Assembly (NCBI RefSeq): GCF_030122845.1
Contig: NZ_CP126084.1
Location: 434,001-498,000 of the forward strand
DNA from: Paenibacillus woosongensis
GTDB lineage: Bacteria > Bacillota > Bacilli > Paenibacillales > Paenibacillaceae
DNA length: 64,000 nt
Direction: 5' to 3'
Positions 42,139 to 51,410 of the stretch are shown here, piece by piece. The translations under genes and the position numbers were made by a program. Below the pieces are notes generated by a model. It made no database searches and was not told the origin of the DNA. It saw only the letters and a list, made by a program, of their open reading frames with translations. The first letter of the stretch is position 1, and the number at the start of each line of letters is the position of its first letter.

Positions 42139-42993
42139 ATGAAGCAGGAGACAAGGCTGCAGGAGCTGTCCGCATTTTTGAAGACGCACCGGGCCAAAAT
42201 CGTTCCTCAGATGGTCGGGCTTCCGGCAGGGACGCGACGTAGAACGCCCGGTTTGCGCAGGGAGGAGGTTGCCCAGCTTGCCGGCGTCAGCACGACCTGG
42301 TATACCTGGCTGGAGCAGGGAAGAGATATTAAGGTTTCCGCTTCCGTGCTGGATAACATTGCGGCCGCTCTGCAGTTGACCCGGGATGAACGCAATTACT
42401 TATATGCGCTGGCGATGGATACCGGAGGGGGCCCGGTTTCAGCAGGCCAGCTGCCGCAGGAAGGGCAGCCGGAAATAAGTCCCTCTTTGCAGAAGATTTT
42501 GTATGAGCTAAAATACTGTCCTACCATTATTTCGGACCGAAGATGCCAGATCGTCGGCTGGAATGAGGCGGCCTCGCATGTGTTCCTTGACTTTGAACAG
42601 GTACCGGTGGAGCAGAGGAACATGATCTCCCTGCTGTTCACAAGGCAGGAATTCCGCAGGCTGGCCGGTAATTGGGAGCAGTTTGTGCGGGGATTCCTGG
42701 CGATTTTTCGCGCCTATTATGGCCAGTACGTGGAGGATCAATGGTATGAACGCTTCCTGAGCGAGATGAAGGCGGCTCACCCGGACTTTAATCAGCTGTG
42801 GGAGCAAAGCGAGGTCAGCTCCGCCCCGGAGGTTATTCTGGAGTTCAGGCATGCCAAAGGGGGCAAAATGCATTTTCAGCTCACATCGCTGCAGGTGCAT
42901 GGAAACGTGGATTTGCGCTGCAGTATTTACACGCCTGCTCCGGACACTTCTACGGAGTACAAGCTGCGTCAGTTGATGGAGAAGCAGGAATGA
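42139..42993 (+). CDS. XRE regulator with MmyB-like ligand-binding domain
   Basis: Regulator of 284 residues. The N-terminal helix-turn-helix (about 5-85) contains RRTPGLRREEVAQLAGVSTTWYTWLEQGRDIKVSASVLDNIAAAL, typical of this family. The C-terminal MmyB-like PAS fold (about 105-280) includes LKYCPTIISDRRCQIVGWNEAASHVFLDFEQVP. Related domains bind fatty acids or similar small lipids. ATG 42139 is chosen for AAGGAGGAG upstream. It is divergent from the fabF-like gene across about 120 bp; a lipid-responsive control of that gene is plausible. Confidence 0.9.
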   Translation: MKQETRLQELSAFLKTHRAKIVPQMVGLPAGTRRRTPGLRREEVAQLAGVSTTWYTWLEQGRDIKVSASVLDNIAAALQLTRDERNYLYALAMDTGGGPVSAGQLPQEGQPEISPSLQKILYELKYCPTIISDRRCQIVGWNEAASHVFLDFEQVPVEQRNMISLLFTRQEFRRLAGNWEQFVRGFLAIFRAYYGQYVEDQWYERFLSEMKAAHPDFNQLWEQSEVSSAPEVILEFRHAKGGKMHFQLTSLQVHGNVDLRCSIYTPAPDTSTEYKLRQLMEKQE

Positions 42994-43122
42994 ACGACTG
43001 CTTCTTGGGGTCCATAAATTACCAAGACCCCTTTCATGGATGTTATAATGTTCAATGCACTGTTTAGATAAGTATAGGGAAGTAGTTTTATTAGATATAC
43101 CGGGCAAAGGAAAGGATGGAAT

Positions 43123-45036
43123 ATGGATCGAATCAACGCATGGTACAAATCGAAGCTGGTCGTGAACGGGACGCTGCTCGTTCTCAAGCTGCTGCTGCTG
43201 CGGACGTTCTTGTTCGGCAATATCGCCTGGGGCGGCCTGCCGGGGGAATTGTTGTCCGTACTGGGGGTGTTATGCCTTGTAGAATTGGTGACGCCGACCA
43301 AAAGTAAAGGAGTTGTATTTTGGAGCCTCAATGCGGTATTTTCATTCCTGTTCTTCTCATCGGCTCTCTATTTTGCCCATTTCGGAACGGTGCCGACGTA
43401 CGCCGTCTTAAGCGGGTTAAACCAGGTTCCCCAAGTGCGGGCCAGCGTTGGCGCGCTGCTGCGGCCAGAACAGTTTCTGTTCTTTGCGGACTTTGTGCTT
43501 GCCGCAGGCTGGCAGATCGTCCGAACGGTCAACCGTCGCCGAAGAGGCGTGGTGCACACGTTCTTCACTAAGCAGCAAAAGAGCCGGAAATGGGTATGGA
43601 ATTCAGCCGTGTCCGGGCTGCTGCTAATGAGCGCAGTCTCTTCTGTATACTATGTGCTCGAGGGCAAGCAGATCGACAATGAGCTCGTCCGGGCAGAGAA
43701 GATTGGACTCCTGAACTATCAGGTTGTTGCTGCGGTCAATAATCGGGCAGAGGACCGGATGATCGCAGAGGGAAACATCGAACAGACGCGGGCCAACATC
43801 GCCAAGCTGCAGAGCAGCTACCCTTACCGAACCAAGGCGGATGCCGCTGCAGCTCCAGATTATTTTGGGATCGCTCAAGGGATGAACCTGATCGTGATCC
43901 AGATGGAATCTTTTCAAAATTTCCCGATCCACTTAAAGCTGGATAACGGGGCTGAGATTACGCCGGTATTAAATAAACTGGCCGAAGAGGGCATTTATTT
44001 TCCGCATGTATATCAGCAGATCGGACAGGGAAATACGTCGGATGCCGAATTTATGTTCAATACCTCCATCTATCCGACTGCAGCGGTGGCGATGTCTACC
44101 GGCTATGGCAACCGCGAGCTGCCAAGCCTGCCTAGACTGCTGCAGGAGCGGGGGTATTTGGCCAATACGTTCCATATCAACAAGGTCACGTTCTGGGATC
44201 GAAACAAGCTGTACCCAGCGCTTCATTTTAACCAATATTACGACAAGCCTGCCTTCAATAACGATCACTTCAACGACTACGGGGCATCGGATGAGGAAAT
44301 GTACCGGGTCGGCGTGGAGAAGCTGGCGGATCTTCATGCAAGGAATAAGCCGTTCTATGCCCAGTTCGTAACGACCTCGAGCCATTCGCCATTTATCGTG
44401 CCGGAATCGTTCCAGCAAATCGAGCTGCCGGACAAGCTTAAGGGGACGAATTTGGGGAACTACATCAATGCCGTTCATTATACAGATTACGCCATCGGCC
44501 AACTGATGGGGCAGTTGAAGGAAGCTGATTTATGGGACAGCACGATGCTCGTGTTCTACGGCGACCATTTCGGCCTTCAGCCTCATGAGACGAGCAAGGA
44601 GGAGATCGCGGCAAACCTGGGCATTCCTTATGATGATACGGTCAGCCGGTTCAACATTCCTCTGATCATCCATGTGCCCGGCAAGGAGCTCGGCATTGTG
44701 GAGGAGCGGGCGGGGGGGCAGGTCGACATGCTGCCGACCGTTGCCAATTTGCTGGGGGTCTCCCTGGACGAGGAAGGTTTTACCGCTTTAGGCCAGGATT
44801 TGCTGAACATTGACCGCAATGTGTTTGGCGTACGTTACTATTTGCCGACGGGCTCTTTTTTCAACGATGAAATTATGTTTACTCCCGGACAAGGCTTCGA
44901 GGACGGACAAGCCGTATCGATCAAAACGCTGGAGCCGGTTGCGGATTTCACCCGGTATCGCCAGGATTATGAGTACGTGATCTCGCTAATGAAGCTGTCG
45001 GACGAATATGTTAAGCTGCTGCCGAAACGCCGGTGA
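43123..45036 (+). CDS. LTA synthase-family phosphoglycerol transferase
   Basis: Membrane enzyme of 637 residues. Four or five N-terminal helices (about residues 12-180) are followed by an extracellular sulfatase-fold domain. Catalytic and metal residues are visible: E262 (VIQMESFQ), nucleophile T305 (GQGNTSDAEF) and the DH pair in VFYGDHFGLQPHE. It polymerises or transfers glycerol-phosphate from phosphatidylglycerol onto envelope glycolipid. Bacillus has several such proteins (LtaS, YfnI, YqgS, YvgJ); which one this matches cannot be told. AAGGAAAGGATGG precedes ATG 43123. Single gene with a terminator. Confidence 0.93.
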   Translation: MDRINAWYKSKLVVNGTLLVLKLLLLRTFLFGNIAWGGLPGELLSVLGVLCLVELVTPTKSKGVVFWSLNAVFSFLFFSSALYFAHFGTVPTYAVLSGLNQVPQVRASVGALLRPEQFLFFADFVLAAGWQIVRTVNRRRRGVVHTFFTKQQKSRKWVWNSAVSGLLLMSAVSSVYYVLEGKQIDNELVRAEKIGLLNYQVVAAVNNRAEDRMIAEGNIEQTRANIAKLQSSYPYRTKADAAAAPDYFGIAQGMNLIVIQMESFQNFPIHLKLDNGAEITPVLNKLAEEGIYFPHVYQQIGQGNTSDAEFMFNTSIYPTAAVAMSTGYGNRELPSLPRLLQERGYLANTFHINKVTFWDRNKLYPALHFNQYYDKPAFNNDHFNDYGASDEEMYRVGVEKLADLHARNKPFYAQFVTTSSHSPFIVPESFQQIELPDKLKGTNLGNYINAVHYTDYAIGQLMGQLKEADLWDSTMLVFYGDHFGLQPHETSKEEIAANLGIPYDDTVSRFNIPLIIHVPGKELGIVEERAGGQVDMLPTVANLLGVSLDEEGFTALGQDLLNIDRNVFGVRYYLPTGSFFNDEIMFTPGQGFEDGQAVSIKTLEPVADFTRYRQDYEYVISLMKLSDEYVKLLPKRR

Positions 45037-45068
45037 TAATATCTTTATTTCTGCTTGATTTGAAAAAT

Positions 45069-45110
45069 GCCTTTCGGGACTGGTGTCCCGGCAGGTGTTT
45101 TTTTAATTTT
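45069..45110 (+). terminator. Terminator after the LTA synthase-like gene
   Basis: A hairpin around CGGGAC-TGGT-GTCCCG with outer GCCT/AGGT pairs, followed by TTTTTTT. Confidence 0.83.
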
Positions 45111-45288
45111 TCGGCTGCAGGCGCCTATTTAGGCAGAAGGCAAATGCCTTATCCCGACAGGCGAATTATGCATTTATAAGAAAAAATTAGAGTTCCTAAG
45201 AAACTTTTGCTCGTCCAGACACGTCAAATAGTCAAGGCAATGCCAACATGGGTAAGAAATATATACCAAGACATAGGAGGTTAAGCAT

Positions 45289-48200
45289 GTGAGGAAAATT
45301 TGGGCTACTATACTATCAGCACTCTTAATTTTTCCATTAGTATTACAGACACCAGCTCAAGCAGCACAAGCCATCAGCATTTATATTAACGGGGTCAAAC
45401 TGCCGACGGATCAAGCGCCGGTTCTGGTTGGAAGCCGGGCCATGCTGCCCCTGCGCGCTATTTTTGAGGCGCTGGATGCAGAGGTAGACTGGAATAATAA
45501 GACGAAGACCGTGTCCGCCTGGAAAGATGGCACGACCGTCGTACTAAAGATCAATGCCAGAACAGCCACGGTCAACAACCAAACGTTGAGCCTTGACGTA
45601 CCTGCGCAGATTCTCCAGGGAAGAACGCTGGTTCCGGTCCGCTTCGTCAGCGAAGCTCTAGGCGAGGATGTCGTGTGGGATGCTTCCAGCAAGACCGTGT
45701 ATATTACAACGAACAGCAATCCGGTGTCAGCCGATCCTGTCACATACGTATCGGCCAGAGATATCGCCGACAACGGGGATGGCCGCGATATGCAGATCAG
45801 CTTCTCGCGGGCTTCGAATCAGTCCTCCATCGACCACTACCGGGTCATGGTCGTTAAGGCGAACAAAACGTCCGGATTTAATCTGGCCTCGGCCCTGAAG
45901 GTGCCTTCTGCCAACTATACAAGCGTAGCAGTCGGAAGCATCGATCCGACAATTACGTTAACCTCGCAATCCCGTGACGTTGAAGGGGATTTGATCAAGG
46001 CAGGACAATCCTACGTAGTGTACGTAGTTTCTGTCGGCAAGGGCAACTTGGCTAGCGCCCTGTCCTACCCATCGTCTTCCATTACGCTGGGCACCAAAAA
46101 TTCGGTGGCGGCGGTGTCGAATGTAAGGGTCACCGACGTCAGTGACTATGGAGACGGAAGAGATCTTTATGTAACCTTTACGAGACCTTCCAAGGATAGC
46201 GATATTTCCAGCTACCGTATCTTTGTCGTCAAGACGAAGGATGCAAGCAAGTTCGATCTTGCCACGGCGAACGGGCTGTCCAGCCAATATTACACCGTTG
46301 TCAACAAAACATCGAACAGCACGCTGTCGACAGCGTTAAGCTCAAGCGTAAGAGATTCTGCCGGGGACTATATCAGGAACGGTGTGCCTTATACCGTATT
46401 CGTACAGTCGATCAGCAGCAATACGGGCAGCGCAGCACATAAGCTGTCTGCCGCATCGTCTTCGATCACGCTGAGCACGGGATCGGTAGCGGCACCAGTG
46501 ATTACGCAGGTGCTTGATGAAAGCGATTATGGGGATGGCCGCGACCTGCGCATCAGCTTCACGAAGCTGGCCGATGAATCCAAAATTAGCGGCTACCGCG
46601 TGTTCGTCGTGAAAGCCAGCGATTACGGTTCTTTTAATCTGACGAAGGCCAACAATGTGTCCAGCTCGAATTATACCGAATGGAACAAAGACGGCTATAA
46701 CTTTAATCGTAACTTGCCTTCAGGAGCAAGGGACGTAGACGGAGCGACCATCCGCAACGGGGTCAACTACCGGGTGTTCGTGATGGCGGTAGGCAGCGGC
46801 GCTTATGCAGGCAACAATGCGCTGTCCAGCCCGTCCTATGCTATTACGCTGCTTAACAATTACAGTGTAGGCAAGGTTTCGAATCTGAACGTCAGCGATG
46901 TCAGCGACTACAATGACGGCCGCGACCTGCTGGTATCGTTCAACCGTGCTTCGGATGAATCCAATCTGAGCCATTACCGCGTCCTTGTTGTCAAGGCTTC
47001 TAATGCGGGCAAGTTCGATCTGGCGAAAGCGAACGCCGTATCCAGAGAGAACTATACGCAAATTAACAAAGGCGGCAACAGCTATGTAACGCAGGCTCTG
47101 TCCTCTGGCGCAAGAGATGTTGACGGTGCGGCCATCCGCAACGGGGTCAACTACCGGGTGTTCGTGCTATCGGTAGGTAGCGGCAGCTATGCGGGCAACA
47201 ACGCGCTGACTGGGCCATCCTCCGCGATCACGCTGAGCAACAACTATAATATTGGCGCCATAAGCGGCCTGGATGTACAAGACGTGAATGACAATAACGA
47301 TGGCCGGGATCTGCAGGTATCGTTCACCCGCGCTTCCGATGAATCGAATATTAGCCATTACCGCGTCTATGTGGTCAAAGCCGCCAATGCAGGCAGCTTT
47401 AATGCTTCTAAAGCGCTCGGGGTTCCCGCAGCAAACTATACCCGCGTCGACAAAGCCGGATCCTACTTGAGCTTTACGCTTCCTTATAACGCGCGGGATG
47501 TGGATGGAGCGGCCATTCGCAACGGCGTAAGCTATCGCGTGTTCGTGCTCTCTGTAGGCTATGACGGCTCCGCAAGCTCAAGCGCATTATCCGCTGCTTC
47601 AGCGGCAATTACGCTTAGCGGCAACAGTGCAGTAACGCCGGTCGGGAACTTGTCGGCGGCGGTCAATGGGAATCATGGCGACGGACGGGATATTGTCGTC
47701 AACTTCACAAGATCAACCGCAGAGAACAATATCGCTGAGCATCGCATCCTGGTTGTGCCGGCAAGCCAATATTTCGGCAAGGAAGAGGCTAACGCAGTTA
47801 GATCGCCTAACTATACAGTGGTCTCGGCAGGCAGAGATGTCTCCCAGGCTATGACGGCTTCCACGCGCGACGTGAACGGCAACGGGCTGAAGACGGGCGA
47901 AGCCTACCGGGTATACGTTCTGTCCGTATCCAAGAGCGGCACGGCTTCCTTGAACGCTCTGGCCGGTCCATCCGGTGACATCCGCCTGACGGCCGTTGAT
48001 CCTGCTGCTCCTTCGGCAACGGGTGTCAGCGTTTCGGCGGACGGTAACTCCGCAAGCCTTATCGTCAGCTTCACCAAGCCTGCGAACGAGAACGGCATTT
48101 CCTCGTATGCGGTCCTGCTTGTTCCGGCAGGCGAGGGTATGAACGAGTCTCGGGCGAGCGGATTGGAGTCCCGCTTGTATAGAACCATCGGCAAAGGCGG

Positions 48201-48372
48201 AACGCCGATTGTGACATTTACGGAGGCCGATGTGGACGCCTCCGGCAATGCGATTACAGCAGGCACGGCTTACCAAGCCTATGTACTGTCCATTGCTGAC
48301 GGAACGAACGCTACCGTGAACCGGTTGTCCGATCCGTCCAACTCCGCAGCCCTGACCATTGCCAATCCTTAA
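45289..48372 (+). CDS. Secreted protein: copper amine oxidase N-terminal-like domain plus seven FN3-like repeats
   Basis: Protein of 1027 residues. A signal peptide (about 1-28, ending TPAQAAQA) is followed by a copper amine oxidase N-terminal-like domain (about 30-140; VLVGSRAMLPLRAIFEALDAEVDWN and GRTLVPVRFVSEALGEDVVWD), common in Paenibacillus envelope proteins. Then come seven beta-rich repeats of about 127 residues, six with a DxGDGRD-type loop at 161, 286, 413, 540, 668 and 795; the seventh (about 905-1027) has lost it. Later repeats also share RDVDGAAIRNGVNYRVFVLSVG. The loop resembles calcium-binding turns, an inference. GTG 45289 follows AGGAGG (45275-45280). No sortase motif or S-layer domain is seen; a surface or matrix role is likely. 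Confidence 0.85.
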   Translation: MRKIWATILSALLIFPLVLQTPAQAAQAISIYINGVKLPTDQAPVLVGSRAMLPLRAIFEALDAEVDWNNKTKTVSAWKDGTTVVLKINARTATVNNQTLSLDVPAQILQGRTLVPVRFVSEALGEDVVWDASSKTVYITTNSNPVSADPVTYVSARDIADNGDGRDMQISFSRASNQSSIDHYRVMVVKANKTSGFNLASALKVPSANYTSVAVGSIDPTITLTSQSRDVEGDLIKAGQSYVVYVVSVGKGNLASALSYPSSSITLGTKNSVAAVSNVRVTDVSDYGDGRDLYVTFTRPSKDSDISSYRIFVVKTKDASKFDLATANGLSSQYYTVVNKTSNSTLSTALSSSVRDSAGDYIRNGVPYTVFVQSISSNTGSAAHKLSAASSSITLSTGSVAAPVITQVLDESDYGDGRDLRISFTKLADESKISGYRVFVVKASDYGSFNLTKANNVSSSNYTEWNKDGYNFNRNLPSGARDVDGATIRNGVNYRVFVMAVGSGAYAGNNALSSPSYAITLLNNYSVGKVSNLNVSDVSDYNDGRDLLVSFNRASDESNLSHYRVLVVKASNAGKFDLAKANAVSRENYTQINKGGNSYVTQALSSGARDVDGAAIRNGVNYRVFVLSVGSGSYAGNNALTGPSSAITLSNNYNIGAISGLDVQDVNDNNDGRDLQVSFTRASDESNISHYRVYVVKAANAGSFNASKALGVPAANYTRVDKAGSYLSFTLPYNARDVDGAAIRNGVSYRVFVLSVGYDGSASSSALSAASAAITLSGNSAVTPVGNLSAAVNGNHGDGRDIVVNFTRSTAENNIAEHRILVVPASQYFGKEEANAVRSPNYTVVSAGRDVSQAMTASTRDVNGNGLKTGEAYRVYVLSVSKSGTASLNALAGPSGDIRLTAVDPAAPSATGVSVSADGNSASLIVSFTKPANENGISSYAVLLVPAGEGMNESRASGLESRLYRTIGKGGTPIVTFTEADVDASGNAITAGTAYQAYVLSIADGTNATVNRLSDPSNSAALTIANP

Positions 48373-48496
48373 GCAGTAGAATGGACTGCGAAAGCGGGAG
48401 CGGCGGCAATAATAACAGGCAGGAGTTCTGAAAGTATTGACGCAGCTATCGAAAGTATTAGCGCGTTACGGCATAAGCTCACCATGGCTGAACGCA

Positions 48497-48537
48497 ACAA
48501 ACCAAGAAAGAACCTGAGGCAATGCCTCAGGTTCTTT
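48497..48537 (-). terminator. Terminator of the GNAT gene
   Basis: A perfect 14-bp stem AAAGAACCTGAGGC (48507-48520) with its complement 48524-48537 around AAT. On the minus strand it is followed by TTTCTTGGTTTG. It may also stop the 1027-residue protein's transcript from the other side. Confidence 0.85.
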
Positions 48538-48563
48538 GCGTATGCGCTGATTTGGACAGCTCG

Positions 48564-49178
48564 TCACTTCACAAGATGCACGGGCGGCGGGCCATCGCCT
48601 TTTAACAAGCTAAAGCAGGCGATATCGATGAATTTGCCGTCTTCGAATTCGGACTCGCGCTCGATGCCCTCGTGGCGGAAGCCTAGCGAGAGCAGTGTGC
48701 GTTGGGCGGGCTGGTTGCCTCCCTCGATCCGTGCTTCGATCCGGTTCAGCTTCATAGAATCGAAGCCAAAGGCAATAAGTGCGTTTAACGCCTCTTTGAG
48801 CAAGCCTCGCTTGCGGTACTCGGAATGAAGATCGAATACGAGCTCTGCCTTGTAATGAGCTTTGTTCCAGCGGTAAAAACCGCAGGATCCGATCAGCCGG
48901 TTGCTGTGTTTTAAATAAATGCCGAAGCGAATTCCCCGCTGCTCCTGATAGGGAGTCATAAACCATTCCTGTATGCGGTGTGCAGCGGTCTCCCGTTCCG
49001 GAACCGCCGTTCTGCGGGAATCCTTGCTCGCCTGAATGTCCAGATGCTTCTCAGGCCCCTGGCGAGTCTTCATCATTACGGAATTTCCATACAGCTCTGC
49101 AGCCGCCTCCATATCCTCCAGCGTCACTTCTCGCAATTGAAGACGCTCGGTGGATAGGGCGGGGAAGCGGTCAAACAT
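48564..49178 (-). CDS. GNAT N-acetyltransferase, RimJ/RimL type
   Basis: Acetyl-CoA-dependent acetyltransferase of 204 residues. It begins MFDRFPALSTERLQLREVTLEDMEAAAELYGNS, typical of RimJ/RimL. The acetyl-CoA-binding region is around residues 115-150 (ELVFDLHSEYRKRGLLKEALNALIAFGFD) and RIEARIEGGNQPAQRTLLSLGFRHEG follows. ATG 49178 is chosen because AAGGAGG lies just upstream; the in-frame ATG at 49196 overlaps that ribosome site. Targets may be a ribosomal protein N-terminus or a small molecule. Confidence 0.9.
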   Translation of the reverse strand: MFDRFPALSTERLQLREVTLEDMEAAAELYGNSVMMKTRQGPEKHLDIQASKDSRRTAVPERETAAHRIQEWFMTPYQEQRGIRFGIYLKHSNRLIGSCGFYRWNKAHYKAELVFDLHSEYRKRGLLKEALNALIAFGFDSMKLNRIEARIEGGNQPAQRTLLSLGFRHEGIERESEFEDGKFIDIACFSLLKGDGPPPVHLVK

Positions 49179-49369
49179 GGTGATCCTCCTTGGCACATCA
49201 TTATTCTGCGGTCCTAGTATCCATATCCTATATATTATAACCGATGATTGCCATAATCGCTTCTTGAGACGGATTGCAAACCCCTGTTTTTTTCATCGAA
49301 ACCTGTCGTTTGACAATCAAACCTAAGGTTAGTACCCTTACAATAATAAACTTGTACCCGAAAGGTAAC

Positions 49370-50398
49370 ATGAACAATATGCAGGAGCCGAACGATGTTC
49401 TTATATATGTATCCGAGAGCGGCGAGCTTAATGACCGCTATGTGTGGAAAAGGGAACAGCTGTACCAGGGCATGAACGGCAAGTTCGTAGAACGCTTCTA
49501 TCCCTCTCCCGAACGAAGCTACGTTTTCAAGCCGGTAACCCATGAAGGGAACGGGGATCGCGAGGCCTGGGTGTACGAGCATGTCCTATCCTCCTTCCCG
49601 CCTATATATCCGCAGCTGATTGCGTGTTCTGCGCCTGGCCGGGGCGAGGCGGGCTGGGGCATCTTCGAGGATCTAGGGACGATCAGCCATCGCTTCGACG
49701 TTAGGCATGCCCTGCTTGTGGCTAAACAGATGGCCTGGTGGCATTCTTATCCGCCCGAGCATTGGGGCGATGTCCCGGATACGGGGCAGAAGCCGGGGCT
49801 GCGGCAGATGGCTGCTGACCTGTCCGAGCGAAAGGACGAAGCGGAGCTTGCCTTGGAAGCAGCGGGACTGCCTCGCAGGTGTGTTGATGATATTCTGTGC
49901 AATATGAATCAAGCGGGAGCCGGTCTGTGGGCGGAGGAAGCGAAGGTACTGTCGCACGGGGATCTGCACCTTGGCAATTACACAGTTACGGAGAGCGGTG
50001 AACTGTACATCCTGGACTGGGAGCACGCCCATCTGAACGTTCCCTTCTGGGATTTATATTATCTGATCGATATGTCGCACCCCCGGTATCCCAAGCAGAT
50101 GACGCTGGCTTACCGCGAGCGGATATTGCGGTACTACCTGAAGCAATCTGCTTATTACGGCAAACCGTGGGAGGACGAGGAGACATTCATGGAAACGTAC
50201 AGCCTGTTAGCGGCGGTATTCTCGCTATGGATGCTGATGCTGATTGCGAATGATCTGCGGCAGGATGGAGGCGTCTGGTCCAATGCCGAGCTTCTGGCTC
50301 AACGGAGCGAGGTAAAGGCCAGCTTGTACGATTGCTGGAGCAAAATTACACAGAAAGGACAGCATGCCAGTGAAAAAGGTCGGACTAGTTATGCGTAA
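49370..50398 (+). CDS. APH-family phosphotransferase-like protein
   Basis: Protein of 342 residues with a kinase fold of the aminoglycoside/choline phosphotransferase type. The catalytic loop SHGDLHLGNYT is near residue 208 and the metal-binding LDWEHAHL near 228. ATG 49370 follows AAAGGTAAC; the frame extends upstream to 49274 without a ribosome site. It overlaps the glycosyltransferase gene by 35 bp. In Bacillus, spore coat proteins CotS (kinase-like) and CotSA (glycosyltransferase-like) form a similar pair, so a spore or envelope glycan role is possible. Antibiotic resistance is not supported by anything here. Confidence 0.83.
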   Translation: MNNMQEPNDVLIYVSESGELNDRYVWKREQLYQGMNGKFVERFYPSPERSYVFKPVTHEGNGDREAWVYEHVLSSFPPIYPQLIACSAPGRGEAGWGIFEDLGTISHRFDVRHALLVAKQMAWWHSYPPEHWGDVPDTGQKPGLRQMAADLSERKDEAELALEAAGLPRRCVDDILCNMNQAGAGLWAEEAKVLSHGDLHLGNYTVTESGELYILDWEHAHLNVPFWDLYYLIDMSHPRYPKQMTLAYRERILRYYLKQSAYYGKPWEDEETFMETYSLLAAVFSLWMLMLIANDLRQDGGVWSNAELLAQRSEVKASLYDCWSKITQKGQHASEKGRTSYA

Positions 50399-51368
50399 AA
50401 TCCAGTTTGCCGAAGCCCAGGGGCCGCGCGTATTTGCCGAGCGCCTCCAGGCTTTGGCGGCTGAGCTTGGAGTGGAAATCATCTTTATTTCGCCGGAGCG
50501 CCATGTCAGCGGCCATGACTGGATTCCCGGCTACGAACATGAGAAAGGAGATTTGGTCAACTACGACATCGTACTTGACCAAATTTATGCCCAGGGGATC
50601 GAGCATGTCATCTTTACGGTATCGGGATTCACTTATTTGAAGATGTTCATCAAGAACAGCGTTCTGTTTCCGCACAGCTTCCCGGATCCGGCCTTAACAG
50701 GGTACGAAATGATGAAGCCTTTCTACAGCATCGTGGACAAGGCTATCGTGCAGACCGAGTTCCTGAAAAAGCAGCTGGACAGCGTGTTTGGCGTTACCGA
50801 TGTCGATGTGATTCCGATCGGCTTCAGCGAGGAGCTGGCGAATCGTTATTTCGATCCGGGTGCGATCGTGCATAACCGCGTGCTGTGGATCGGCCGGGAT
50901 GAGGAAAACCGCCGGCCGGATCTGGTACTGGAATATGCCCGGCGCAATCCGGACCGGGAAGTGTACATGGTATTCGGCGGCGAGCGTTACCGGGAGAGCA
51001 TGAAAAAGTATAATATTCCGGGCAACGTCAAGCTGCAGTTTGCTTTGTCGCAGGCCGAGATTTTTCAGCTGATGAATTCAGCCAAAGTATACTGGAGCTG
51101 CTCTAAATTCGATACGTTTGCGATGCCGCTGACGGAAGCGCTGGCCATGGGCAAAATCGTCGTGAAGCCGGAGCATCCCTGCTATGACCATATCAGCTCG
51201 CGGCATGCCTTCGCCGGGAATGAGCACAACTGGTTCGAGCTGGTCAATATGGCGCTGGATTCGCCGCACTCCCATTCCCTGGATAACCGGGAATATGCTT
51301 TTGGCAAATTTTCGAGCACGGTGATGAAGGAAGGGTATCGCCAGTTTTTTGATGGATGGTTAAAATAA
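50364..51368 (+). CDS. Glycosyltransferase, GT4-like
   Basis: Protein of 334 residues with a GT-B fold. The C-terminal donor half contains VLWIGRDEENRRPDLVLEYARRNPDREVYMVFGG and the E-x7-E-type region FDTFAMPLTEALAMGKIVVKPEHPCYDHI. The N-terminal half lacks a signal peptide, so it acts in the cytosol or at the inner face of the membrane. AAAGGAC precedes ATG 50364, which lies inside the end of the APH-like gene. The donor and acceptor are unknown; coupling to a kinase-like protein suggests a joint glycan modification. Confidence 0.85.
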   Translation: MPVKKVGLVMRKIQFAEAQGPRVFAERLQALAAELGVEIIFISPERHVSGHDWIPGYEHEKGDLVNYDIVLDQIYAQGIEHVIFTVSGFTYLKMFIKNSVLFPHSFPDPALTGYEMMKPFYSIVDKAIVQTEFLKKQLDSVFGVTDVDVIPIGFSEELANRYFDPGAIVHNRVLWIGRDEENRRPDLVLEYARRNPDREVYMVFGGERYRESMKKYNIPGNVKLQFALSQAEIFQLMNSAKVYWSCSKFDTFAMPLTEALAMGKIVVKPEHPCYDHISSRHAFAGNEHNWFELVNMALDSPHSHSLDNREYAFGKFSSTVMKEGYRQFFDGWLK

Positions 51369-51410
51369 TCTATTACAATAATCTTCTTGTGAGCTGGACC
51401 GAAATGCAGC

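Noticed and set aside
49370..50398. APH-like gene as an aminoglycoside resistance gene
   Set aside because: Only the general kinase fold is visible; its coupling to a glycosyltransferase points to another role.
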